Origin: Prosapia bicincta
Lineage: Eukaryota > Arthropoda > Insecta > Hemiptera > Cercopidae
Length of the DNA stretch: 64,000 nt
Reading direction: 5' to 3'
NCBI GenBank assembly: GCA_036971475.1
Contig: JBAIZL010000001.1
Location: 280,825,925-280,889,924 of the forward strand
The notes beneath the pieces are model-generated. The model worked only from the letters and a program-made list of their open reading frames with translations. It searched no databases and was not told the origin of the DNA. The translations under genes were made by a program, and so were the position numbers. Below, in pieces: positions 37,640-49,329 of the stretch. Each line of letters starts with the position of its first letter. The stretch's first letter is position 1.

Positions 37640-39466
37640 TCAGATTCGTCGAACGTAATGACTACAAAATTCAAGAATATTATTTTATGTTTTAAAAGGT
37701 TTACTTTAACTGTTTTTAGGCTTCAAGACTTAAGGTTTCTTAACCCTCTCCTGTTAAGAACAGAAAAACACCAATAAGGCTGTAACAAACATCTGTTTTG
37801 AGGATTTTTATTCTCAGTATTTATTCGTTTTTGTTGTGTATGAAGGTCAATACGCAGGTTATATGAATTTACTTAAACTTTATTTCATGTATGTTAACAA
37901 CTATTTAATGTGTTTAAGGTTAACGACAGATCACAGTTTATGAATGTTAAAAACTGTAAGTTATTTTTTAGAATTAGATTAATAAACTTTTGATAATCGC
38001 AACGTAGAGTGTATTTGTACCATGAATTAGTCTGTGATCTGTCATGAACCTTAAACATTTTAAATATAAATTTATTTAATATCCATTCTTAATTTTAATT
38101 TAATTTAATATAAAAGACAGTTGATTTTTTCTAAAATGCATCGTGAATAATTTATACAAAAACTATTTTAGCTAGCTAAAACTTTACTGTAGTAACATCG
38201 AAAATTGTCTCATCTTAGCTACAGAAATAACAATACTGAACACTTTTTTACAGTTTAAACGTTTTTGTAGCTACTTTATAATAATTGCTACTTTTAAATT
38301 TCAAAACATTATAAGATTTTACAATCTTTTTTGAAAATTTGTTTAAAGGAACGCATTGCTTATCTCATATATCTTACCACGAGACAAATCAATATGGAAT
38401 TTATAGTTTCATATAAACGTTAAACTTGGTCATTTTTATTTCGATTATCACAATAGCAATACAATTCATTGAATTATCTACATATCCTCTTTCCCCTTAA
38501 TCTCTATTACGACTTGGACTTAACCCTTGCAATTTCACTCGTTTCCACCACTTATTCCTGTCCTCCTACTCTTCATCTCATAATCCCCTCTTTTTCATAA
38601 CGTCACCACTTTATCTCGCCATAACCGCTTCTGTTCTCATCTCCTTCGTTCTTCTATCGGGTTCTATTTTCTAATTCTGTATATCCATGTCCATCTACAT
38701 CCACTCCTTACAGGACTATATCATGTCGAATACACGAAAGATGCTTACAACAAAATTTACATTCACCAGAAATATTGCGAAAAATGGGTAGAGGATCAAG
38801 TTTTGACAGATGACGAGGGTAAGCTATGACGTCAGAACATTGTGACAGGCGAAGAATGCGTACAACTTTTAGGCGAACTTGGATCTTTTAAAATCATTCA
38901 GCTACATAAATGAGTTTACCTCTGAGCTAAACATAGACGTTGCTTAGTTCCTCGGGGCTGGAGATCCCTTAAGACTTTGAACTTTATCTAATGAACCTGA
39001 TTTCCATCACACTTGCGATATCATTTTGGTTTGTTTATAATCAGCTTTGGTAATTTTTTTGTATTTTATATTTTTAATATTTTTATCATTTTGCAGAGTT
39101 TTTGTTCATTTTAATCTATATTACAACTTGACCAATTTATTTGATCTTACCATCTAATTTCTTGGGTCTAGTCTAATCCATTTTTTGGATGTAGGAAAGA
39201 GATCTTAAACAAGACATTAGTCTCCAGTTTTGTGTACTGATTTTTAATTCTTTCGTCTGACTTAATATACTTTGTTTTTATTCTGTTTTCTTCTAAGTGT
39301 AACTCCAGCCTCACGTGCGTATGAATGTATTTCGGCCTCTTTTTATTAGTCTCTTTCGATTATCATCACGACAGTTAAAACCAAAGTGACCACTGAAAAA
39401 GTGGAGATCCTTTTTTGATCCATTATTACAAGGAAAATCCAAAACCTTTAAAGATATTAGTAATTA
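37640..39466. other. Non-coding stretch
   Basis: About 1.8 kb, AT-rich with a more pyrimidine-rich section at 38490-38720. No recognised gene or repeat. Confidence 0.45.
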
Positions 39467-40794
39467 CGAGGGTTATTCATAAAATAAGGCTCTCATAACT
39501 TTTAAACATAGACAGCTCTATTTTTGTTCTTAATGTAATGCATAATTTTAAAGCTTACAACTTACAATATTTTTCCACAATAACCACCGTTTCTGTCCAA
39601 ACACTTTTGAAAACGATGCTCCAACTTTTTTATCCCTTTGTTATGTAAATTCTGTCACCAAACTTTTGACGAATCGAATAACCTATTCCTTGACTTCATC
39701 AAAGGTACTGAAGCGTAAGCCACCCAATTATTCTTTTTATTTTGGGAATAAATGAAATTCACTTGGGGCTGGTTCCGGACTGTAAGAGGGGACAGAACAG
39801 TCCAGCCAAAATCCTTCAGCAGTTCTTGAGTTTGATGTGAGACATGAGGTCGAGCGTTGTCATGGATAAGCCTCACACCACTGGACAATCTTACTCTCCG
39901 GCAAATCTGGATCGCAAGTCTCAGTTTTCCTATTGTGTCGCAATATCTGTCGGAGTTAAGTGTTGTTTCTTGAGGCAGAAAGTCGACTAAAAGCAGGCCC
40001 TTCCTGTCCAAAAAACAGTTGCTATGACTTTCCCAGGTGACTGTCTTTGTTTAAACTTCGTCGACTTCGGCGAAGTTGAGTGACGCCATTCACGTGATTG
40101 CTGCTTGGTTTCGGGGGTAAAGTGAAACGCCCATATTTCATCGCCTATAACAATAGAATGCAAGAATTCTTCTTTGTTGTCTTCACATTGTTGCAAAAAC
40201 TGCTGGGTACACTCTACACGTTGCTGTTTGTGGTTTACTGAAGCATTTGCGGACCCACCGCGCACATACTTTGTGATAGCATAATTGTTTGGTTAAAGTA
40301 TTATGAATTGTGGTGTTGATAGTCTCAGGAATACGCAAAGAAATTCCGTTATTCTTGATCCTCTGATATTCAAGCAATAAAGCGATAAAGTTATTCTTTC
40401 AACTTTATCAACAATTCCGTCTGAAACTAAAGGCCTTCCGCTCGGGTCTTCATCATGAATTTCCGTGCGGCCTTCACTGTATTCTCTACACTGTTTGCAA
40501 ACATGTTGAACAGATATACACTTTTCCCCGTAAACTTCGATTAACTGACGATAAATGTCGATAGGTGAAATCCGTTTTGCATTTTAAAAAACGTATCATA
40601 GCAACTGGCGGTAACAGCGATGAGAAGTTTCAACTTCGAAGGCTGCTAGCCCGGCACTGAGCAATGTAGCGAGACGGGAGTGGTGGGGACAGAGAGAGGG
40701 GGGGAGTTGATAAGTAAGACAGTGTTATCAGATTTTTCCTAGCACGTCGCATTCTTTCTTAGTAGCATATGGAAACTTATTTTATGAATTACCG
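39467..40794 (-). mobile_element. mariner transposon, near full length (1,328 bp)
   Basis: The ends are CGAGGGTTATTCATAAAATA at 39467 and the reverse complement of CTTATTTTATGAATTACCG at the right. TATTCATAAAATAAG is shared, with an indel near the tip. TA dinucleotides flank both sides (39465-39466 and 40795-40796). The length matches the usual 1.3 kb. The minus strand carries a complete but broken mariner transposase. Frameshifts and a changed catalytic residue show it is inactive. Confidence 0.92.
39541..40600 (-). pseudogene. mariner transposase pseudogene
   Basis: In minus-strand order: an N-terminal binding region in shifted frames (VYGEKCISVQHVCKQCREYS and GRTEIHDED near 40560-40430), LCYHKVCARWV (about 40265), then HSIVIGDEIWAFHFTPETKQ with the first catalytic Asp (GDE), and TVFW. 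In the overlapping frame ending at 39655 come LLLVDFLPQ and HDNARPH with the second Asp. The third catalytic position, normally PSDY/F, reads PSEFHLF in a shifted frame (Asp to Glu). The C-terminus KLEHRFQKCLDRNG is near 39600. At least four frameshifts or stops are needed to read through. Confidence 0.9.
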
Positions 40795-40796
40795 TA

Positions 40797-41138
40797 GTAG
40801 TTTAGTTTAGGAGTAGATGGCCTGGGTTGACAACTGGAGTCTGGTTTGTACGCTTTTATCGCTTGTCTAATTTTTAACTTACCCTCGTTAATTGCTATTG
40901 TTTCCTCGTGTGCGTATATTTCACTGTAAGCATTTCTAGTCCCACCATCATGTAGACCATTTTCCTTCTACATACAACATTATCTTCTATCGTTCCAACT
41001 TTTTGCCTCTATATTTGTTGCCTAACTTTACCTGGTAAGATTTGCACTTGTTCATCTCTACAACTGTTTTTTGTTCTTTTTTTTCTTTCATAGCCAGACC
41101 TTTGGTCCATATAACATTATGTTACGAACACTTCTACC
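40797..41138. other. Non-coding stretch
   Basis: No recognised feature. Confidence 0.4.
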
Positions 41139-41147
41139 AAATATTTT

Positions 41148-41491
41148 CTTATTTGTTGATTCCATCTTCACGTGAGCTACTAGTTCTTGCCTATAGTACC
41201 ACTTACTTATATTTGTTGAGGACGGCCGTTTCGGGAGATGTGTCAAGTTGGGGTATTAAGGTGGGGTGGGATATTATGGTGGTGTAGGTGTAACTCCTAA
41301 TACTCACAAAATACACCCACACCACCATAATATCCCAACCCCCACCATAATACCCTAACCTACGAAAAACCTTGAGATCTGTTACGGTCTGAGTTGACAA
41401 TGGGACACATATCCCGAAACGGCCGTCCTCAACAAATATAAGTAAGTGCTATTATAAGCAAGTTTGTAAAGTATTTACAAGTATTTTAGTG
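41148..41491. mobile_element. Foldback element, copy 1 (344 bp)
   Basis: The element begins ATTTGTTGATTCCATCTTCA, shared by all three copies. Arms at about 41188-41243 and 41402-41463 are inverted (CTTGCCTATAGTACCACTTA against TAAGTAAGTGCTATTATAAG, both containing GACGGCCGTTTCGGGA or its complement). An inner inverted pair (GGGATATTATGGTGGTG and CACCACCATAATATCCC) makes almost the whole element a hairpin. Flanking 9-mers AAATATTTT (41139-41147) and AAATATTAT (41492-41500) match at 8 of 9, compatible with a 9-bp target duplication. It encodes nothing; frames in it are hairpin artefacts. Confidence 0.85.
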
Positions 41492-41872
41492 AAATATTAT
41501 TTTGTTGGGGTTTTGATTATTTAGTTGTTCCTAGAACTTAGCTCAATTGTATGATGCTTGTTTTAGCATAATCTTTACTCGTTTTTATAACCATTCTTAT
41601 CCATATATATTTAAATTTGTCTCCTGTTGTTGCTATTCTTCCCAGTTGCACTTTAATCTACCTAAATATAACTATCAGGCTAACGGTTTTCTCATGTAAC
41701 TATAAGAATTATCGAGAGGCAAATATGTTTTGTTATTTTGTTATCTTTCAGTTTATTGTTTGTTGTTAAGAGATTTTGTTTCGTAAAATATAGTAAAAAT
41801 ATTCATTACTACTTTTTGATATCACTATGTAAAGTATCTAAAGCCACTATTAACTGATATTTTTCAGCAGAC

Positions 41873-41912
41873 GCGTTTCGCACTAGGTCAGCATTGTTCA
41901 ATGCTGTGAGTC
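41873..41912 (-). ncRNA. Hammerhead-like or hairpin motif
   Basis: On the minus strand a perfect hairpin CAGCATTG-AA-CAATGCTG is followed by CTAGTGC, then GAAACGCGTC and TGCTG. GAAACGCGTC is the usual hammerhead box 2, minimal stem III and GTC triplet, and CAGCA/TGCTG could pair as stem I. The CTGATGA box is missing (only CTGA, overlapping the hairpin), so an intact ribozyme is unlikely. Confidence 0.3.
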
Positions 41913-42324
41913 ACAAAAATAAAAATTTTTAATTATTTTTTTGCCTTAGTTAAATGTAGTAAGACAAGCGTTCGAAAATTAGGATTTAGATTGAGTTTAA
42001 TGTGAGTTTGAGTCTTATTTAATTATAACACTAATTCCTCTTTTTTCATAATTATTAAAAAGACTAGTACAAAATTTTCATCGTTTCCAATTTTTTAATT
42101 TTACTTTTATAGTAAATTCTGTTACAGTAAATTCTGTCCTTTCTAATATTGCATAATTTTGTTTTATTTTGCTTTTTTACTTAAATCTCTAAATCAGCCC
42201 ATTGTGACCAGTAACCTGTAACTTTAAAATTGCTTTTCCAAGTCTGTATAACAATTATACGTTATTCCAATAAATTATTAATTTCAATTTTTAAGTAGAA
42301 CACGTATATTACTTCTATCAGTTT
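41913..42324. other. AT-rich non-coding stretch
   Basis: No recognised feature. Confidence 0.4.
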
Positions 42325-43655
42325 TAACATTTAAACCTTTTAATGTATAACATTTTGTACCGGTGTCCATTTAAGATACATATTTAACCTTTAAACCATT
42401 TAATATGTAACATTTTTAACCTGTGTCTATTTAAGATACATATCTAACATTGAAACATTTTAATGTGTAACATTTTGTACCTGTGTCTATTTAAGATACA
42501 TATTTAACAATGAAACCTTTTAATGTGTAACATTTTGTACCTGTGTCTATTTAAGATACATATTTAACATTTAAACCTTTTAATGTGTAACATTTTGTAC
42601 CTGTGTCTATTTAAGATACATATTTAACCTTTAAACCATTTAATATGTAATATTTTGTACCTCTGTCTATTTAAGATACATATTTAAAATTTAAACCTTC
42701 TAATGTGTAACATTTTGTACCTGTGTCTATTTAAGATACATATTTAAAATTTAAACCTTTTAATGTGTAACATTTTGTACCTGTGTCCATTTAAGATACA
42801 TATTTAACCTTTAAACCATTTAATATGTAACATTTTTAACCTGTGTCTATTTAAGATACATATCTAACATTGAAACATTTTAATGTGTAACATTTTGTAC
42901 CTTTGTCTATTGAAGATACATACTTAACAATGAAACCTTTTAATGTGTAACATTTTGTACCTTTGTCTATTTAAGATACATATTCAACAATGAAATCTTT
43001 TAATGTGTAACATTTTGTACCTGTGTCTATTTAAGATACATATTTAACATTTAAACCTTTTAATGTGTAACATTTTGTACCTGTGTCTATTTAAGATACA
43101 TATTTAACCTTTAAACCATTTAATATGTAATATTTTGTACCTGTGTCTATTTAAGATACATATTTAAAATTTAAACCTTCTAATGTGTAACATTTTGTAC
43201 CTGTGTCTATTTAAGATACATATATAAAATTTAAATTTTTTAATGTGTAACATTTTGTACCTGTGTCCATTTAAGATACATATTTAACCTTTAAACCATT
43301 TAATATGTAACATTTTTAACCTGTGTCTATTTAAGATACATATCTAACATTGAAACATTTTAATGTGTAACATTTTGTACCTTTGTCTATTTAAGATACA
43401 TATTTAACAATGAAACCTTTTAATGTGTAATATTTTGTACCTGTGTCTATTTAAGATACATATTTAACAATGAAACCTTTTAATGTGTAACATTTTGTAC
43501 CTGTGTCTATTTAAGATACATATTTAACATTTAAACCTTTTAATGTGTAACATTTTGTACCTGTGTCTATTTAAGATACATATTTAACATTGAAACATTT
43601 TAATGTGTAACATTTTGTACCTGTGACTATTCAATATACATATTTAACAAATAAA
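42325..43655. repeat. 60-bp satellite with higher-order structure, about 22 copies
   Basis: Unit landmarks are TAATGTGTAACATTTTGTAC, CTGTGTCTATTTAAGATACA and TATTTAACATTTAAACCTTT. The step is exactly 60 bp throughout. A marked variant with TGTCCAT and CATTTTTAAC occurs at 42361, 42781 and 43261; the variants between these marks recur in the same order, giving higher-order blocks of seven (420 bp) and eight (480 bp) units. The eight-unit block contains one extra AACAATGAAA unit. Confidence 0.97.
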
Positions 43656-44479
43656 TGTTCAGCTTTTCTCTAAATTTTTATGTGACTATTTATTTTGTTT
43701 AGATTGCTTCCTTTACAAGAAGGATAAAAAAATGTTAACGTATCTAGTTTTATAGTGACCAAAAATATTTGAAACAGAGGTTTTACTGCTTTTTCAAAAA
43801 TACTTAGTGTAATTCTTAAAATGAAAACCAATTATTCAACAACCTTTATTTAATCTATACAGTTTTATTTTAGGCTGTACTTTTAGATTTATTTTTTTTT
43901 TAACGATATCATGGGACTAAATTAAGTTTTCCTCCCAACTGAAATATTAGATCAGCTCCACGGGTGATGGGCTACGTCATGTTTCCTGTGTATTTCCTCC
44001 CTCGGGATCCGGGATCGTAACTTTGTTTGTCCCTCTTGGGTACACAGTATTATAACAGACTGGATTTATAGGCCATGCGGGATCACAATCTTCGGTAAAT
44101 TGTGTTTCGTCATTGATGTTTTGGAAACTTTTATTTTATCAATTTGTAGAAGGGGAGAAAATATTGCTTGCGAAACCTTTGGGTTTGCTTCACTATTTGT
44201 TTCAGTTGTTAGAGCAATCTATACAAATTGTTAAATATTACAGTTAATTAAACTTTCTTCAATATAAACTAATTGTGATAGAATATAGACATTTTCTACT
44301 TATAAATCCACTTGTGCGTGCATATCTAGGCCGACACAATAATTTTACCTTCTTATTGCTTTCATTTTCGTTTAACTTTTAACTAGGATTATTTTTCTAA
44401 TGACAAAATGAATTTCACGTCTTGCATGTTATAGTAAATCTGGTCTGTGACACATACTACAAAACAACTATATATTATT
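43656..44479. other. Non-coding stretch
   Basis: AT-rich with a more balanced stretch at 43940-44110. No recognised feature. Confidence 0.4.
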
Positions 44480-45046
44480 ATTAATTTATTATTTTTACTG
44501 TTATTAATATTATTTATATATATAATAAGTTAATAGTGTATGGAAATAAATTTAATATTATATATTCAATTATTTATATATAGTTATATATTATAATATA
44601 AAACTTATAATATTATTCACTCGCATTTTATTTTTGCTTAATTTGTCTCCTACCATATTCTTTTCATGTTATTATTTTTACTGTTATTAATATTATTTAT
44701 TTACCTGTATATAATAAATTAATAGTGTATGGAAATAAATTTAATATTATATATTCAATTATTTATATATAGTTATATATTATAATATAATACTTATATT
44801 ATTATTCACTCGCATTTTATTTTTGCTTAATTTGTCTCCTACCATATTCTTTTCATGTTATTATTTTTACTGTTATTAATATTATTTATTTACCTGTATA
44901 TAATAAATTATTAGTGTATGGAAATAAATTTAATATTATATATTCAATTATTTATATATAGTTACATATAATAATATAACACTTATATTATTATTCACTC
45001 GCATTTTATTTTTGCTCAATTTGTCTCATCTTTTCATGTCATTATT
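44480..45046. repeat. 189-bp tandem repeat, 3 copies
   Basis: CTCGCATTTTATTTTTGCTT occurs at 44620, 44809 and (with one change) 44998, a constant 189-bp step. Each unit also has GTGTATGGAAATAAATTTAA and TATATTCAATTATTTATATA. The third copy is truncated at its right end. Confidence 0.95.
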
Positions 45047-45459
45047 TTTGGAAGAAGGTATAAAGTTACATTTTTATTAAATGTCCATTTTAAAGCGTCT
45101 TAGAACAGTTTGATTTTGAAGTATTGTTTCCAGCCTGACACTCGTCGTAGTTTTTCATATTTTTTATAACAAACATTTTATTTAAGAAGCAAAATGTTTG
45201 CCAGAACATATTTATTTTGCTTCACACAATGTATATTTGAAGGAGAGAGTGTGTGATTCTGTTTTATCTTTGTGTGAAATGTCTTTGAATCATGCTGCCC
45301 TATTCATACGTTGCTGGGACATTGAAGCCTCAGTTTATCTCATCAAATAATGAATTTGTATTGATTCGTCTACTTTTTGCGATTTGTTTTATCGCATTGG
45401 TTCTTAGAGTTCGTTTTATATGTTTGAATACTATTTTGTTCAGGTCTTTCTCTGTGTGA
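45047..45459. other. Spacer before the piggyBac relic
   Basis: No supported coding. Upstream parts of the piggyBac transposase may be present but too decayed to recognise. Confidence 0.35.
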
Positions 45460-46395
45460 TACGTGGAAAACAAAGTCTGTTTGCGTTATAAGAAAACCGG
45501 CCTTATACTTTCTTGGGGAATCAGTCGTAGTTCTGTGAAGTGGATACTCGTCTTCAATTTATATTGTTCTAAGGAAGTAGCTCAAAACAATATAGAAGAT
45601 TTGGTTCTAAGGTCCGGTATTGCTCTAAATGTGTTGTGCCAGTTCAAGGACCCAAACGCCACAGGCTATATTTCGACTACCTCTTTGCCAGCTCATTTGC
45701 TTCCTCATTTGAAATATGTTGGTTTTAGAGCTATTGCTACTCTGAGACCGACCGGCTTTGCAAATGTCCGTTGAAGGATCCAATGATTTGTCCAAACAGC
45801 CAAAGAGAACTTTTGACTCAGGAGTTGAAGTTCTGTTCGTGAAGCGGAATGGTAGCAAGTGTGTCACAGTTGGAACAAATTTTGACCATGTTTATCCCAT
45901 GCGTCATGCATCACGGTGAAGCAGGACATCAACGCAGGTGTTTGTTCCACAAGCACATGCTATAAAATCTTACAAAAAATAGATAAGGTGAGTTAGCAAC
46001 CATGATTGGCTAGTTGCAAAGTATAACGTGTCTATTCGTGCTAAATAATGGTAAGGGCTACTGGTGTGGTTTACACGAATGCTTGACAAAGCAATTGTAA
46101 ATGCCAGGATTATATATAGGATGGGGTCTCACTCTACCAAGGATCTCCTTGAATTCAGAAGAAATGTTGTGATTGCAAATTTGAAAAGAAACCCTTCAAA
46201 GCGAGAGAGAGCAGCCAATATATCCTCTTTAACATCCTCTTTACAGACGTAAGACACGAAGGAAGAGCTTGTTATATATCAAGGCGAGACAAAGACGATG
46301 TCAAAGAGAGAACTGCAACGCGAAGCATTTTACCTTTTGTAAAGAGCGTAATGCTACCTTGTGCAAGGGCTGTTTCATCCCTTATCACATCAAGG
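45460..46395 (+). pseudogene. piggyBac-derived (PGBD-like) transposase pseudogene
   Basis: The 103-codon frame at 45463-45774 includes VLCQFKDPNA and VGFRAIATLRPTGFANVR, the usual region around the second catalytic Asp. In a shifted frame YFDYLFAS replaces the expected YFDNFFTS, so that Asp survives but out of frame. Then VKRNGSKCV and GTNFDHVYPM (about 45840-45910), and NARIIYRM with a following FRRNVVIANL (46090-46190). The C-terminal Cys-rich domain is FCKERNATLCKGCFIPYH (about 46328-46382), preceded by RRCQRENC. The order is that of piggyBac-derived transposases from mid-catalytic domain to C-terminus. Frameshifts, stops and loss of the N-terminal half make it a pseudogene. No TTAA-flanked ends were located. 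Confidence 0.85.
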
Positions 46396-46888
<493 letters not shown>

Positions 46889-46990
46889 AAAATACGTTTT
46901 CTTGTTTAATAATTTAAAACAACATAGGTTATTCAAATATTCTTGTATTTGAATAACCTATGTTGTTTTAAATTATTAAACAAGAAAACG

Positions 46991-46996
<6 letters not shown>
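46889..46996. repeat. Perfect 51-bp-arm palindrome bordered by (TA)n
   Basis: Positions 46889-46939 and 46946-46996 are exact reverse complements with a six-base spacer TTCTTG. Each arm contains AACAACATAGGTTATTCAAA or its complement. TA tracts run outward on both sides (to 46675 and to about 47052), extending the possible stem well beyond 51 bp. The arm sequence was not seen elsewhere in the window. Confidence 0.95.
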
Positions 46997-47040
<44 letters not shown>

Positions 47041-47052
47041 GTATATATATAT
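46997..47052. repeat. (TA)n microsatellite
   Basis: TA tract with GTATATG interruptions, bordering the palindrome on the right. Confidence 0.95.
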
Positions 47053-48147
47053 TAGTCTATTATACGAAAAATAGTTTTATTTATGTTTTATCATGATATA
47101 ATAGGTTTCGATACATTAGAATTTAAATTCTACCCTTATAACTGTGCGATTTATTAATATCAGATGCAAAATTTGGAAATTAAAAATTGATCCTTTTCAA
47201 AATACAGTCACTCTATTTAGAAAGAGAAACCAAAAACAAAACACCGGTAGTTTATAGCTGATACTCCTAACTAGTATAAATTTACTAACTGCACGTATTT
47301 TAAGAATCACTTAAGGCTTACTTTGTTGCGACTACATGCGTAAGAAACCAATTTTGGTCTAGCTAGATCTATACTTTTTTTTCAAAAGTACTTGATTTTA
47401 ATTTGTTATCTTTTAAACAAGAGTTTAATTCGTATTTTTAAAAAGAAGTTTGTCAAAAAAAACTATTTAAAATTTATTGAATGAAAAAAAATTATCTAAA
47501 TTAACATCTCGGTAAACTATAAACAAATATTTACTGATAATATATCTCGCCATTTTACGCACTATCCACAGATAGGCTACATAAAATAACTGTTTTATGG
47601 TCTCTACACCATATTCCATTTTAAATAGTTTATAAAAAGATCACATTCTATAAACGCTATAGTAAAGTGACCAATATTCCTTCTTTTTCTTCTGAAAAAA
47701 TTGTTTCATTGAAAAATAATATCGTCTTAAATAACCAAAATTAAAATTTAGTTTATCATTACATTAAAAGTTCAAAATTTGCTTTTCAAGACTTGTAAAT
47801 TAACAATTGCAATCACACAGGATTGCAGATGTACGACCAATTTGAATGGAATTAGCTTTTAAATTGGGAGAATTAATCACTTCCGTAACACATCATGTAA
47901 CAACAGTAATTATTAGAATAAGCAGAACCCAGTATGTGAACAGCTAGTCGAATGTTAACTGTTTGGTTAGTAATTATTGGATGATGTAATTAGCAAGAAT
48001 AACAAAAATGTAAATGGTTATTGTGCAGTGTATGTTACACAATGCCTAATAATATTTTGGTTACGTACTACACATTCTGAAAATATTTGCGTATTGAATA
48101 TTTTGTTTTTAAGCTAGTATTTAGAGATGATTCCTGTAAAATAATCG
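47053..48147. other. AT-rich non-coding stretch
   Basis: About 1.1 kb, nothing recognised. Confidence 0.4.
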
Positions 48148-48240
48148 TTCGGTTATGCATTATCTATTCCGAAAACATTCCAAGTCATTAAAACCTAAAT
48201 AACAGTGACACTACCATTGCAGATTAAACTTGTAAAATGT
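48148..48240. repeat. Local direct repeat, copy 1
   Basis: GTTATGCATTATCTATTCCG, then AACAGTGAC..TACCATT.CAGATTAA..TTGTAAAA recurs at 48778-48872 about 630 bp downstream, with the intervening promoter-like block between the copies. Confidence 0.8.
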
Positions 48241-48334
48241 TTGCACATTTAAGTATTGACCATTCTGAAAATATATTTATGATTTAAAATATGTAGTGTA
48301 ACGTTATTTTTGTATTACCGTCTAACTAGTCCCG

Positions 48335-48577
48335 ACAGTAAATAATTCTAATCGTCGCCACGGGCGACCAATAGCAAAACAGCTGTGCGGGCAAAGTTTG
48401 ATTTTTCCGATATATTTTTAAATTAAATAAGTGGATCGTCGAAAGAGTCTGAGCAGAGCAGTCGAGAGAGAACACGTCTTCCTGGGGGCTAACGGAGTGC
48501 ATCCCGCGGCAAGCTATCTTCCCGAGGGAACCAGTGAGAAGTAACTCATAAAGTCCTAGTAAAGTCCTCACAACAGG
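48335..48577 (+). promoter_or_regulatory. Candidate promoter and first exon
   Basis: A GC-richer island in AT-rich DNA contains CGACCAATAGC (a CCAAT-box-like element, 48366-48376), an AT-rich TATATTTTTAAAT stretch (48411-48423), then a GAGCAGAGCAGTCGAGAG segment with an initiator-like AGCAGTC, about 35 bp downstream. The block ends CTCACAACAG|GTAAAC at 48577, a good 5' splice site. The next CTACAG/GCCATGG at about 48641-48653 would end a 70-bp intron. The pattern fits a non-coding first exon, but no protein identity supports it. Confidence 0.3.
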
Positions 48578-48649
48578 TAAACGACTTATTTAATGTTCTT
48601 TTTATATTTGTTAGTAATAAAATTTATTTGAACGCATTGTCTACAGGCC

Positions 48650-48832
48650 ATGGAGGATTTTATGTCAATTATTGTGCTAAAGGATATTTTAAAATTAATA
48701 TCGATGAATTCCCGTTATATCAAATCCTATGACGGCAGTGATGTTACAGTAGGTAGATATAAATCCTGTAAGAAAATTGTTCAGTTACGCATTATCTATT
48801 CCGAAAACATTAACCAACATCATTTAAATTAG
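48650..48832 (+). CDS. Hypothetical 60-codon frame after a candidate splice acceptor
   Basis: An ATG in strong context (GCCATGG) lies directly after a TTGTCTACAG acceptor-like sequence. The peptide starts MEDFMSIIVLKDILKLISMN and continues for 60 codons. I recognise no domain. A possible splice donor TAG|GTAGAT near 48752 could end the coding exon earlier. Much of the 3' half overlaps the local direct repeat at 48778-48872, which argues against the distal part being coding. Confidence 0.2.
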   Translation: MEDFMSIIVLKDILKLISMNSRYIKSYDGSDVTVGRYKSCKKIVQLRIIYSENINQHHLN

Positions 48833-48872
48833 GTAACAGTGACCTTACCATTCCAGATTAAGCTTGTAAAAA
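48778..48872. repeat. Local direct repeat, copy 2
   Basis: Diverged copy of 48148-48240 in the same orientation (GTTACGCATTATCTATTCCG, then GGTAACAGTGACCTTACCAT). Confidence 0.8.
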
Positions 48873-49329
48873 AGCTTCAATTTGAAAAACTTTTCAACTT
48901 TCCCTTCAGACCATAGGCTACTTTTCCCTTTCCTAGTAGTAATAGGCACTAAAACCTATAAAATACTATTACATTAAAAATGTAATTCTCATTATAAACA
49001 TTATATTTTTTTGATGTGTTGTTCCAATACTAGAGTGGATTTAAATGAGCTCACCGATATATTCGTTGGAAATTACTTTTTTAGTAAAAAATTCAATTAT
49101 TAGAAAATAAATTTGGCTTTGAGATAATCTTAGTTCATTTCTTCTTCACTCTAATACGGGCTATAACTGTACCATGTGTTAGCAATCATAGATGTAAGAT
49201 TGGTAATACAAATACTCTCTAGTAGATGAGTTAGGTATTTAATCTTCGGATTCCATGTATCGTGAGTTGTGATAGGTTTAAGATCGATAGAAGGAATTCA
49301 TTATATTAGAAGGTACTGACCTATTTAGT
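48873..49329. other. Non-coding stretch
   Basis: No recognised feature. Confidence 0.4.

Noticed and set aside
41042..41400. Short frames on both strands around 41.2 kb
   Set aside because: They lie in the foldback hairpin, where each arm mirrors the other.
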